NCBI GenBank assembly: GCA_000499405.2
Contig: HG738137.1
Coordinates: 9,251,609-9,315,608 of the forward strand
Reading direction: 5' to 3'
From: Onchocerca volvulus
Lineage: Eukaryota > Nematoda > Chromadorea > Rhabditida > Onchocercidae
Length of the DNA: 64,000 bases
The notes under the pieces were generated by a model. It did no database searches. It was not told the origin of the DNA and worked only from the letters and a program-made list of their open reading frames with translations. The translations under genes and the position numbers were made by a program. Shown one piece after another: positions 50,822-62,910 of the stretch (within the stretch, counting starts at the first letter, position 1; every line of letters starts with the position of its first letter).

Positions 50822-53180
50822 ATGAACGAATTAGATCTTATCATATGTATAATTTGTAGTTTACTCATATGGCTTCTTTGGCAACAACTAGAAAAAGTTA
50901 AATTAGAAGAAAAAAGAAAGCTTGTGAAAAAGAAAAGCAAGAAAAAGGTACTCGAGAAATTTCAGGAGTTTATTATTCATAATTTTCTTTTTTTTTATAT
51001 CAAATTATAAGATAGAAAACTAGAAAGCATTTCTTTCACTTTGACCATTATTTTTTTGACATTACGGAAAAAAATCATCGTATTAATTCTGATCATATTA
51101 ATTTCCTCATTTATATTGATCTCATTTGTGTTTAATAGATATATATCAACTGACAAAATCTTAATATTCTCTCTTAGATCAATTATTAGGAAAATTTGGC
51201 ATATTTTTTTTTTAATTAGATCATTTTCTAAACTTTAATACTCAATTTTTTTTTGACAATTAATGATTGCGATAAAAATTAAAATGGATTTTTCCTAGTA
51301 AAAATTAGATTTTGTTCTTTTTCTACTTTCAATTAATTTCTTTTATAGGCAAAGATAAGTAAGAAAGATGTTAGCCAAGAAAAAATTATTATTGAAGAGG
51401 TGGAAATTAATTTCAAAAAAGCAGCACCACTTTTTCAACCTCTTCCTTCACTACCACCACCACAAGCACAACCACCATCATCAATTCTACCTCCACCATC
51501 TTCAATTTCATCAGTTTCGTCTATAAAAACAGCTATTCCGGCAGCACCAACCGTATCACCATCTCCAACTCCATCTTCATCTTCACCTGTTTCACCCACA
51601 AAAACAGCTATTCCGGCAGCACCAACCGTATCAACACCTCCAACTCAATCTTCATCTTCACCTGTTTCATCCACAAAAACAGATATTCCGGCAGCACCAG
51701 TGTTAGGAGCACTTCCAGCTGCACCTTTGTCTTCACCTGTTTTCTACGCAAAAACCGATATTCCGGCAACACCAACCGCATCAACATCTCTTGTTCCATC
51801 TTCGCCTGTACATGTTTCATCCACAAAAACAGATATTCCGATAACACCAGTTGTATCACTGGATGAGACTAAAGTAAATATTTCCTGAAACGTTATCAAA
51901 GTAAAAATTTAAATTCATGAAATTTGGTATGGTTCAAGATCAATGTTCAAAAAAATATCATATGTCTTCCCGGTACCAAAGCGTATAATATTTTTCAACT
52001 TTGATCTTGAACTATGCTGAATTCCACATGAATTTAAATTTTTGTCAGATTTCAACCATTAATTTTTTCCTTTTCTTTCTTTTTTTGTCTAATAAATTAA
52101 CATTTCAATGTTTTATTTAAGACATATCAATTTTTGTTTTCTTTTGCAGCAAGCTAATAAAAATTTAAATAAACCAAATGAAACTGGACCAGAATGGGGT
52201 CCATTTGGCAAACAAAAGGTTATTTGATTGTTTATTATTTTGAATATTTCAATTGTATTCGCAAATTCCTCTCCTGCTTTTTTCTTCATGCATTATTTAA
52301 GTTTAAAATTTTATTTTTTGCATTTATGCTTTTATAAATTTTAATTCCTACTAAATTGAATTAAATTTCTCTTTTATCAGATATCATAGTATCAAAGCAT
52401 AATGAGATGAGAATAAATGTATCTTAGAAATAGTAAACATATGACGCTGTAATAGATCCGGAAAAATAATTACCATAAGGTATGACAGATCACTGGAATC
52501 CGGCAAGTAACTATCATAAGATGTGGTAAATCTCTAGAATCCGAATAGCAACCACCGTAAGACATTCCCAAGGCCTAGAAAATAACTACCATAAGATATG
52601 GCATATCACTGGAATCCGGAAAGTGAGTATCATAAAATATGGTAGATCCTCAAGAAAACTGTCGTAAGATACGGTATATCCCTCGAGTCCGAAAAAATAA
52701 CTACTATAAGTATGGTACAGTCCATATTCAAGATTTGAACGGTCAGTATTGACAATTACTGTACTATTGCATCCTTTGATAAGATTTATTATGCTGATTA
52801 GTTAAAAAATTCCGGAATTTCTGGATTATTATATTTAAAATCTTTTTCGAAAATAATTTTAAAAATATTATAACTAAATATAGATTTAAATTTTACAAGT
52901 AAATCATTGCTGAAAAAGTTACAAAATGCTAACCGTTGTATCCAATTTATTTAAATATTTATAATGATCTATCTACGGAAAAAAATAACACGATATTAGA
53001 AATTAATAGAAACAGAGATCAAAAATAGTTATTAATTAATTAATCTTTTTGAAAAAAAATTAAATTCATACATATATTTTTTAGATACGAGAACAAGAAC
53101 CATGGGTATTTGAAGGTGAAGCAAATTATCCACCAAATTTTTATACAGCAGTTAAACAACCAAGTAAAGAACCACTTTGA
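50822..53180 (+). CDS. Unrecognised single-pass membrane protein with 25-residue proline-rich repeat, 4 exons, 271 aa
   Basis: Exons 50822-50947, 51349-51873, 52150-52218 and 53085-53180 (TGA), all in phase 0, total 816 nt. I do not recognise the family. Residues ~5-20 are a hydrophobic segment (LDLIICIICSLLIWLLW) directly followed by a strongly basic Lys/Arg stretch. That suggests a signal anchor with the basic side in the cytosol. Residues ~65-215 are a Pro/Ser/Thr/Ala-rich region built on an exact 25-residue repeat (KT[AD]IPAAPTVS plus a Ser/Pro-rich part), about five copies. A short conserved-looking tail (GPEWGPFGKQK, EPWVFEGEANYPPNFY) is aromatic and unlike the repeats. The intact splice sites and frame-preserving repeat support a real gene. 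A linker or surface-exposed mucin-like role is possible but not shown. Confidence 0.7.
51500..51870 (+). repeat. In-frame 75-bp coding repeat
   Basis: The landmark ACAGCTATTCCG / ACAGATATTCCG recurs at exactly 75-bp intervals, near 51531, 51606, 51681, 51756 and 51831, all in one exon. Because 75 is a multiple of three, each unit adds 25 residues without a frame change. Units differ by substitutions, mostly conserving Pro and Ala. Confidence 0.85.
52440..52740. repeat. Tandem repeat, unit about 41 bp, in intron 3 of the repeat-protein gene
   Basis: About seven copies. CATAAG (or CGTAAG/TATAAG) recurs near 52474, 52515, 52556, 52590, 52631, 52663 and 52705, giving 41-42 bp steps with shortened 32-34 bp copies. 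Units contain GGTATATCACTGGAATCCGG and AATAACTAC. Confidence 0.75.
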
Positions 53181-54478
53181 TAAAAAAAAATAACTGAATT
53201 AATAACTTGATAGTTAGAATTATATTTATATTATGCATTTTATAAAATAATTGAATTTCAATTAATTAGTATCTAATTCAATAAACGATTATTTGCGCGT
53301 ATAATTGCGAATTAAAAAAATTTAATTTAGAATGTGTTTCAAGTTTTTTGCTAAAATTTGGAAAGCAAAACAGAAAAAAAAAGTAATAATTATTCAGAAT
53401 TTGAGATATTATAAATTACTGATACGATTTGATATTAATCAGATTTTTACTAAAAAATAAATTTCCAGTACAGGAGAAGTTATTTCAATTAATCATTTAT
53501 TTTTTTGGGGAAAATTTTTTGGTAAGTTAGGCTAAATGAATTAAATAAAAACAATTATATGAATTCATAATTATAGATAATTACATTAATCAATCCAATG
53601 AGTTAATTACGCTTATCAATTTTAGTATCACTTTAAATGACCTTAATTTTAGTACTAAATTTTGCGATCTTCATTTTCATATTATTTCATCATTTAACAC
53701 TAACATCAATTTATTTAGCAATAGCACCAACAATAGTATTAATTTACTTAACAAGAATACTTATTTACTTAACAATAACATTAGCATGCTTAGTAATGGT
53801 ATTAACTCATCTATTAATACTAGCATTAATTAAGAAATGTATTATCATTTATACTATTTCAAAAAAATGATATCTGATATCAAAAAATGATAAAAATTGA
53901 TGTCTAAAAAATGATATCTGAATTATACAAAGTATTAATTAAATAGTAAATATATCAGTACTGTCAAACAAAAACATAAAACATTTTGATTTTATTACTG
54001 ATGAAATGACCAATTATTCAAAATTTATTGCTAAAATAATGCATAGGTTTTCATCAGTTATTTCATAAAATTTTGATTTAAAAAAAAAAAAAAAAAAGGT
54101 TAAAATACAATATATCTTTTAAAAAAATATCAATTATACAAAGCGCTATTAAAAATTTGCAAAAATTCTATTATAAAAAATGTGTAATTTTATTCGATAA
54201 ATAATGTATTTGTTCGAGCAAAAAGAAGGAAAATTCTCATAATAATTTTGTAAAATAAGATTGATAATAATAATATCTACAGTATTCAAGAAAATGATGC
54301 AAAATTTTTAAAAAAAAAAGCTAAGGCTAAAGTTTAATTAATTGCCGAAAATTTATGAACATTTTTTAAAATCAAAATAAAAACCGGTCAATCATCAATG
54401 CTTTCAAAATAATTATTTCTAAAATAAATGAAAAAATTCAAAACAGAAAGAAAAGAAAATTAAGAAACTGAATAAATG
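53181..54478. other. Convergent intergenic region
   Basis: Lies between the 3' ends of the plus-strand repeat-protein gene and the minus-strand PLP enzyme gene. A stretch at about 53635-53850 is built from diverged TTA/ACA/ATA-type pieces and gives a spurious hydrophobic reading frame. No gene is supported. Confidence 0.6.
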
Positions 54479-54592
54479 CTACAAACGTATCCGATGACTT
54501 CGAAATCCAATCATATCTGTATTACTTTGATCACATCGTTCATGTCCAGAAATTAATGGATCTGAACCAAATTTAAATGCCTCCTCAATTTC
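54479..54592 (-). CDS. Probable last exon of the PLP enzyme gene (alternative C-terminus)
   Basis: An open stretch of 37 codons plus stop behind the acceptor AAATTTTAG, in phase 0. It encodes EIEEAFKFGSDPLISGHERC and a short basic tail. Joined after AAG at 55040 (donor AAAG|GCATGA) it extends the ...VYDCWIK end of exon 8 naturally. Joined after GCA at the GT donor in the same exon it would replace VYDCWIKA. Confidence 0.55.
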   Translation of the reverse strand, partial: EIEEAFKFGSDPLISGHERCDQSNTDMIGFRSHRIRL

Positions 54593-57500
54593 CTAAAATT
54601 TATTTCTTTCACTTCAATTTCGAAAAATTATTTTTTCACTACAATTTTTTTTTAAAAGAAATGCAAGGAATGAAAGAGAATAATGTTAAAAAATTTTAAA
54701 AAACAGAAAATACGATAATGAATATGAATAAAAAAAATTAAGAAAAAAAAATCAAATAATCATAGCAATAATTATTATCCAATCCCGCTTTAAAATTTTT
54801 GGCATTCGAATGCTTAATATTTAAATTAATAAAGAATTCTTATTTTGCTCCTTCATTGAATTTATTAGGAATTCGTCAATTTTTTTCTTCTATTTTTTTT
54901 GTGTGTATATTAAATATAATTTGTTCAATTATATTATACTGCTGAAAGATTTATAAATGAATAAAAATTTTAGTAAATTCAATTATAATTTCTTTCATTA
55001 GTATTTTATTCAAAATTAATAATTATATTTTATTCATGCCTTTATCCAACAATCGTATACTGCAAGACCACCATGAGCGTTGAAGTTTTCATTAATCCAT
55101 GTTCTATTGTAGTACGATGATTTGTAGTAATTACCGGTATCACCCATTATTGTGGCAATTACTAATTGTTTATTACTCGAAGTTGATGCTTTACTAAAAA
55201 TTATTCATTAAATAAATTTGGTAAAAATCTTTAAAAATTTCAATTAATATTCTAAATTAATGGAATTGCTATTTCTTACTTTCTTAATTCTTATGATTCT
55301 CTTATAATTATTCATACAAAAATTATGTACAATTACCGCATGATATACAACAATGAAAGATTGCTATGTTTCTCATCATAAATTACAAATATTTAACGAA
55401 TCTGAACTAAAAATTTCAACTGAAATTCTAAACTAAACGAAATAATCGTTGGAAAAGTTAATGACTGAATCTACTATAAAATAATTATCAAATTATGAAT
55501 TCATTTCCATCCTTTGTTTATTTTATTTCTATTTCTGTTTTGCAAGAAATGAATATTAAATAAACAAACAAATAAGCAAGTAAATAACTAAACAAACAAA
55601 TTTTATTTACCTATGCATTGCAGCTAAATGCAATGCTGCCATAAAATTGGTACCAGTACTGGTACCACCATTGATACCTAATTGTTTCAAAACGGTCATT
55701 GCTGCAGTTGATGCAATATCCGGAATTTTAATTGTTCGATCAATTACTGTTCGTAACAAGCTGGAATTTTTTTTAAAAAAAGAAAAAAATATTGCAAATT
55801 TGCTTTTTCAGTAAGTTATCAGCAAAGAATCTTTTAAATAATGAATCAAGAAATTCATATTTAATTAATCATTGTCAAAAATTGTTAATATTTCATTAGT
55901 AATAGAATACTGGTAATACTAATAATAATTATTATTAATAGTGATTATTTTTATTGTTATTATTATTATTATGTGATAGTAATAATTAATAATATTATTT
56001 TCGTATAGATCATGCACAAGTAATGAATGCATCAATTTATGGTAGCAATGATAGTATTAACCCAAATTTCATTCTTAAATATTGTATTTAAGTTTTGCTT
56101 CACCAAACTTCATCAAATTTTTAGTATAACGATAACAAAATTAAATTTCAATTTAAGATAATAAAATTAAATTTTAAAGTTAATATGATACCTTGATGTG
56201 ATACCATGTCTAACTGATCCCATAGCACCGAATCCGATACCGGCCATACCCGGTGTTACCCATACATCCCGACCGCTTTCATTCATAAATCGTTCATTCA
56301 TAACATAATCATGATATACCGAAAACTGTGTATCAGCAAGTACAACTTCTGTTGTTAGCCCATATTTTTTCACGTATCGTCCAACGGATGATATTGTTCC
56401 ACCTATAAAATTGCTCCAATAATTGTTGATATTTTCTATCTTATTTTCTTTTTTTTTTTTTTTTTTTTGATTTAACAATTCCAAAAAATTATCTTTTTTC
56501 TTTTCTAAAAATTTATATTGATATTTGAAAAAAATGATTCAATATCTTTTTCATTAATTTCATCATAGAAGTTCACAATTTAATAATTAATTAATACAAT
56601 TAAAATTTTAGCCATCTAATGATTAATTATTTTAATTATTATTTTAAATATATTTGAGTTTCGAATTTGCGGTATTGAATGAAATAGATAACTATTTTGT
56701 AAATTAATTCATCATTAACAAAAATAAACTATTTATAAATAATTGACTACAATTATTTGATCATTAAAAAAAAAAAAAACAACTTGTGGTATACTTTTTT
56801 TCTACCCATGCAACTCTTTTGGGGAATCAAATTTTTTCTTAAGTCTTGAGTTCAAAAAAAAAGCACTAACCTCAATTTCCCTTAAATTTTAACAGTAAAC
56901 AGATACTACTGCATGCTTTATGATAAGATAGTGTACAGAAATGTCAAATAAGGTGATATTATCGTTATCGAAATTATTCTAACACATCTATTTTTTTGAA
57001 AGTTGTTACTTAATGTAAGCTATAGCTAATAACAGAAATCATATTTCTGTACGAGACTTATGATCTTAATGAATGAATTAAATTAGCATTTTAATTTAAT
57101 TGAAAAAGGAAATTTAATTATTGATTGAGTGAATAAGAAATGAACCAGTTCCAGCAGAATGAATGAAATAATGTGGTGCTTCAGTTGTTTGATTTAAATC
57201 TTGTCGCATTTGAGCTAACACCTCATGCATCAAATTAACGCTTTCCAATGGATAATTGCCACCTGAAGTATTTTTATCATTTTATCAACATTCTGAAGGA
57301 ACTTATCACCATGTCAAAGTCGAAATATAATAATCGAAACTATTACTGATTTTATTTGGATTTATGATATAGCTAATTTTTCATTATTTACAATATTATC
57401 CTTCTCTAGAGAAACAAAAAAAAAATAAATAAATAAATAAACGAAAAAACAAGGATGGTGACATTTTTTCAAGTTTGCACAAATGTTAGGATAATTGGAC

Positions 57501-60500
57501 CAATTAACTAAAGCAAGCGAAATTTGAATCATTTAAATTAGAGCAGACAAATTTTGAATCAATTAAATTAAAGTAACTAAAACGACGAATATCAAATTAG
57601 TTCGAAATATTTGGAAATTTTATTTAATTATTTTTTGGATGCTTGAACAAATCTGAAAGCCAATAAAATTTAAATTTGTTGTTCTTATTTCTGATAATAA
57701 ATGGCTCTGTTACATATTTGTGATATATAAATGTTAGTAAATTCAAAAAAAAAAAAAAAATTGGAAATAAAAAATACGCAAGAAAAGTGAAGAAATGGAA
57801 AATGGAAATCTAAGAAAAAGTCTAGTTTAGTTGCAATTTAGGGAATTGTTCCGGTCATTAATGCTGACAATTAAATTTTGGTTAAATGAATGATAAAATA
57901 ACCAAATGTTTGTTTTGGTTATGTTGTTTTTTTTTTTTTACAAACATTGAGTACATTTGCGTGTTTCACTTATTCCGTGCAAGCACAAAGATGATAAAAT
58001 GATAATGAACAAATTGGTCTCAATTTCAACAGTCTTCAGGATTAGATATAAAATGACAGAAATCAAATCTTTTTCTTGAACCTGAAATTATTACTCACTT
58101 TCATGATATTCCTCAGCTTTATCCGCATTAGCAAACTGGTTCATGAAAAAGCCATTATTTCTTATGGCTTCTTCCTTGGCCCGAGTTAAACGATCACCTA
58201 AATCTGTTTTGATGATATCGCCACCATATGCTTGAATATGCTCAACTTTCACTTGTTCGATTGAATTTGGTACCTGTGAATTGCATCCAGTTTAATATCT
58301 ATCAAGTTTTGAAACTTGGTATATCTTAGTCTTGAAATTTAATCTTGAAAAATTAGCTGTAAAAATATATTGGTTTTAATCTATCTATGCAAATAAAAAT
58401 GTAAATGTTTCTTGTAACTCTTCACAAAGCGTTGCATTCAAATAAGAGCGTGTTTTTATATAAATATATCTATTTAAGGACTGGATTAAATTTATTGACC
58501 AAATCTATTTTCTGCAAAAGCACGTTGTTTATTTGACACAACGTTTCAAGTTCTTCATTTGACTGATTTGAAATTTTGAAAAAACGTTGCATTTAAACAA
58601 CACGTGTTTACATATAGATATACCTACTTTTTTTTCTTACTTCGTAAAAATAAATATACCACTAAAACGCCGTAAGGATAAACATGTTTCCATTCCGATT
58701 CATAGATGAACAAAATGAGATTAATCAATCATAAGATGAAAAGTTGGAAGAAGATGAGCACCGACGGATATAGAAGATCAGGATTTCGAAGCTTCAGTTA
58801 ATTTCAACCACAAAGTTCGGCAGCAGCGGAGGTTTACGTTCAAGTTCAAGTTCATTTACAGGTTAACTTCGAGAAAAGTTCGCGACAACAAGAGCAACAA
58901 AAAGTTCAAAGATACGAGGAACAGTTTACTACGATAGGGAGACTGTACATTTTGCATCCCAGTCAAGGAGAATGCTTCTTTCTTCGCATGCTGTTGGTAA
59001 AAGTGCCTGATTCAACGTCTTTCCAGCAATTGGAAATTGTCAAACGCTTACATATGCCACTTTCCATAGTTCATGACAAACTTTGAATTTATTGGAGAAC
59101 GACCGACATGAGATGCGTGCATTAATGACACATGCAATAAGTCACATCCAAATAAATTCGTTTATTCTTTGCAATCATATTGATTGCCTGCTCTCCTTCA
59201 TTTCTAACAGAATTATGGGAAAAATATAAATCATACATGACTGAAGATATTTTCCGTTGAATACAGAAGGAAATTTCGACGGAAAATATCTTCACCCATG
59301 TGCGATTTTTTTTTTTCTTTTTTTTTTTATTGCTTAATTTCTTTTTCCTTTCTTTTCTGCTTACCCAGATTAAATCATTGGAACTCGTATATATAAAAAG
59401 TCTGTTCTCTTTTATCTCCAATAGAGTTATGAGGTCCCATCACCAAATCGATTCTCAATGTCGCTGCTTCGTCTGGTGTAGAATGCGTCGTGAACAAAAC
59501 TGCGACACGTTTTGCTGTATGTACAATCAAATATTCCTAAGCAAACGTTTGAGCAAAAAGGCATTTACGATCAAATAATACAAACTATCAATAACGGGAT
59601 TGAAGAAATCTTCTTTTTCAATGAGCCAGGAAAAAGTGGTAAAACCTAGATTGATTCTGGCAGCAATTCGACTCCAAAATGCCATAGCCTTATCACTTGC
59701 ATTTTCCGAAATGACATTGCTTTCAGGTGGAAGAATTGCTCATTCGGGCTTTGAAATTGCCATTGAGCATACAAACCATTGAAATTCCCACGTAATATTC
59801 ATTTCCAAAGCATCCGGCATGGGAAAGTATTGCAGAAATGTAAACTTATTGTTTAGATGAATTTTAAAAAGAAATTTTTGTTTGCAATAACGCTTAAAAA
59901 ATGCTCGAGGCTCTTGATCAGTCATGACAAGATTTGCGTGGAAACATCAGATCATTTGACAATGCATTGATATTGTTTGTAGGAGATTTCAGGCAAAAAT
60001 TTCTTGTAAAATTCCTCGATCGACACGAGCGGACAAAATAAATGTTTGCCTAAATATCCTACTTTATGGCGACACCTAAAGACGTTGAAATTAACTACAA
60101 ATATGCGTGTTCAGCTGCAAAACGATCGATCAGCTGAGATATTCTTCTCACATCAATTGCTGGAAATTGAGGATTGGTTGATTCGATCTTAGGACGAATT
60201 TTATTGCCTCATAACTTCTGCAATTCAGTAAATTCAAAAGAAGAGTTGGCTGAAAAAGTATTTTCTGATATTCAAACAATTATAAAAATTACGATTGGCT
60301 GAGTGAACGAGCAATTCCTGCGCCAAGAACAAAGACGTTGATGAATTTAACAATATTATTCAATCGAACATTCAAAACGAGGCAGTCACATTCAAATCCG
60401 TCAACACTATTGTGGAAGCAGATGAAGCGGTTAATTTCCAACAAAATTTTTAAATTGACTATCTGCCAGGGATGCCACTGCACGTACTGCAATTAAAATC

Positions 60501-62910
60501 GGCGTGCCAATTATCATGTTGCGAAATACCAACCAGCCAAAACTGTGCAACGGCACGCAACTTGCAATAAGAAAAATTAATGAGGAACGTCGTAAATGCA
60601 ACAATCTTTTAGAGGTAAAGATATCCTCATTCCCCTCATTCTTATGATTTCAATGGATATATCATTTCAGTTTAAGAGATTGCAATACCTAATTCGATTG
60701 GCGTTTATAAACACCATCGACAAAGTTAGGCCAATCTTTAAAACTGTACGGTTTAGATCTAGACACGAATTCCTTCTCCCATGGACAATTATATGTTCCG
60801 TATTCTAGAGTCGTGTTCAGATATTCTCTATATTTGCACAAGCAATATAACAAAAAATATTGTATACCCACAAACATTATGAAATTAAACATAGGAAACG
60901 TGTGCTTTTTCTTATCTTTTCTTTCCACTTAGACTGAGTCACAACAACATGTGTATATAAAAAGTATATATTAAACATGCGCGTATTCGAATGCAACGTT
61001 GTGTCAAAATTTCAAAATAATAGATAAGAACTTTCGGAGATCTAAGGTTTTGAACAAACGAATATTTATTTATATATATATATATGTATATATATATATA
61101 GATTAGCTGTACCCAACTGCTCTTCATGCAGCCGGTTACAGATAGCAAATTTATAAAATTAATAATATGCAGTAAAACTAGAAATTTAAATAAAAAAAAA
61201 ACACAAACTACAAGAAAAATTCATTAAAATCAAACCAAACTATTTTGAAAAGACTTTTTTTTTTTGTAATAAAATGAAGTATTTAACTCAAATTTAGTAA
61301 TACATTATTCGCTTTCACTAACATCTAATAATATAGAATCAAAATGAAGAGCATAAATTTTCAAAAAAATTTTTACTCATTAAAATATTTGAAAAAAAAA
61401 GTTTTTTGAAATAATTCTTTTTTTTATAATTAACAAAATATTTAAAAAATACCTACGATGGCGATGAATTTCACTCCAATTAAGTGACACATAAATGCTT
61501 CACTTGCTGCTGTATTCCCGGAACTTGCCTCATAAACTGTCGTATTTTCATTAATTTTACCATCAACAAGAGCCCACATCATTAATGCCCAAGAATAACG
61601 ATGCTTTAAACTACCCGTACGAGATGCTGATTCATTTTTGAATATAAAATCAACATTTTGATAGCCTAAACTCTAAAAAAAGGGACTTTTTTCTCTCTTT
61701 TTATAAATTATTTTGCAAATTAATAACAAAAAAGATGGCAAAAATTTCCCAATTTTTTCATTTTAATTATAGAAAAGTATTTACTTATTATATTCAAATA
61801 TTAACAAAAAATTTATGAGATGATAATCGAAATTATGAAAATATTCATAAGCTTTTCTTCTGATTGCAAATTAACAAAAGAGAAAATGACGAGAATTTTC
61901 TCTAACTTTTTTATATCTAATTATACAAAAAGTATTACTACTATTATATGGAATTTCAGCAAATAGTCTATTGTGTGATAAAACGAAATATATAAATATT
62001 CATTAGTTTTTTTGATTTCTCTTTAAGACGATATTCGTTTAATAATAATAACTATTCGTTTTTGGATTTTCTTTTTTATTCGAGTTATTTCACAAATAAA
62101 TTATCTTTTTTTTAATATATTTTTTTATGTTTATATAAGTTTTTTTTTTGTTTGCATATTTTTATATAAATTTTCTTATTAAACATATGATATCATAAGA
62201 TATTGAAGAAAAAGAAAGGAAGCAAATAATTTCCATATTTTATATTAGAGGTAATTAATAAACATATTATACGGATATTAATTGCTAATTTTATAACAAA
62301 AGAGAAAAAAATATCATACTGTAAGTTTAAATATTGGTGTTCTGCCCATACGTCTTCTTTCTTCCCATAATTTAGCAATTGCTCGACGGCGCCACAAATT
62401 TTCTTCTAAAAAAGAATTAAAATTTAAAAAACAAAAGAAAAATTAGCCTAAAATTAATTAAACCAAATAATATACCCGAAAATCTAATCATTCATTCTTC
62501 ATAACTGATTTATGGGATTGGAATATGTCTGTTTTTCTCAGAATCGTTACAACTGTAATTAATGAACGATTTAAACAATTTACTCTAATTTTGCGTCATC
62601 ATCTTGTCCTGTCAAGATAACTGTCGCTTTATTTTTTTTCCATATAACATTTATTATGTCCCAATATCATTCATTTATCGAATACAATAATTAGATCATT
62701 TCATTTAATTTTTTTGAAAATGAACAAAATTTGCTCAAGTGAATCAAAAAATTGAAAGTTTTAATGAGCTAAATTTTAATTAAAAATTAAAAAAAACAAA
62801 CGTTTGTGTTCATCAAGAGGAGCTTGAGAAAGTGATGAAACTGATATGGCATAGGCAATACGAATAATTACGATGAGTAGCACTAATAATTTTAATTTAT
62901 CCGGAAACAT
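54479..62910 (-). CDS. Secreted-type PLP enzyme of the cysteine synthase fold (CysK2/Cds1-like), 8-9 exons
   Basis: Exons in transcript order: 62910-62802, 62405-62320, 61672-61457, 58273-58099, 57262-57146, 56402-56192, 55760-55611, then 55193 onward. Reading exon 8 to its TGA (55034) gives 407 residues. Splicing at 55040 through a GC-AG intron to 54592-54479 (TAG) gives 443. Residues 1-21 are a signal peptide (LKLLVLLIVII core, AYA end). PLP sites are complete: Lys88 in SRTGSLKHR, SSGNT at 115-119, SAGTGGT at 231-237, and GGTSTGTN at 336-343. The SLKHR/EASSGNTAASEA style resembles bacterial CysK2/Cds1-type enzymes more than PGGSVKDR of standard cysteine synthases or CBS. There is no heme or Bateman domain. 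Likely chemistry is cysteine synthesis or desulfhydration. Sequons NES, NTT, NQT and NRT suit the secretory route. Related cysteine-synthase-like genes are known in C. elegans. The fold is certain; substrate and exact end are not. Confidence 0.88.
58931..60930 (+). pseudogene. Helitron helicase (PIF1-like) relic with many stops and frameshifts
   Basis: Islands in different frames follow Helitron helicase order: GRLYILHPSQGECFFLRMLL (58938 on), IRLFFAII...ELWEKYKSYMTEDIF (59156-59254), MRREQNCDT (59483), KGIYDQIIQTINNGIEEIFF with a Walker-A-like EPGKSGKT ending in a stop at 59647, LLSGGRIAHSGFEIAIEHTN (~59720), ISKASGMGK (~59803), MRVQLQNDRSAEIF (~60103), LPHNFCNSVNSKEELAEKVF (~60208), VPIIMLRNTNQPKLCNGTQL (~60508) and SFSHGQLYV (~60773). 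The Rep/HUH nuclease part was not found. The gene is dead. Its autonomous source, if any, is elsewhere. Confidence 0.85.
59243..59293. repeat. 15-bp perfect inverted repeat inside the Helitron relic
   Basis: GAAGATATTTTCCGT at 59243-59257 is matched by ACGGAAAATATCTTC at 59279-59293, with a 21-nt loop. The left arm is part of the helicase coding relic (the EDIF codons), so the right arm looks like a secondary inverted copy at a breakpoint. Confidence 0.8.

Larger units (their letters stand above)
58376..61110 (+). mobile_element. Decayed Helitron inside intron 3 of the PLP enzyme gene
   Basis: The left end begins TCTATCTATGC after an A (Helitrons start with TC and insert between A and T) and continues TAAATAAAAATGTAAATG-like as in the 42-kb fragments. 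The right part carries the TTTCAAAATAATAG, CTTTCGGAGATCTAAGG, GAACAAACGAATATTTA segment also found at 43.3-43.5 kb, then an (AT)n tract at about 61068-61102. A clear CTRR end with hairpin was not identified. The element is antisense to the host gene. Confidence 0.7.

Noticed and set aside
51608..51859. 83-codon frame opposite the proline-rich exon
   Set aside because: It is the antisense shadow of an in-frame 75-bp coding repeat, which keeps the opposite strand open as well.
53637..53870. 77-codon hydrophobic frame on the plus strand
   Set aside because: It arises from diverged ACA/TTA/ATA-type repetition and has no splice context or non-repetitive sequence.
56150..56191. Extension of PLP enzyme exon 6 past 56192
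   Set aside because: The reading continues only to a nearby stop. A GT donor at 56191-56190 restores phase with exon 7 and the GGTSTGTN motif.
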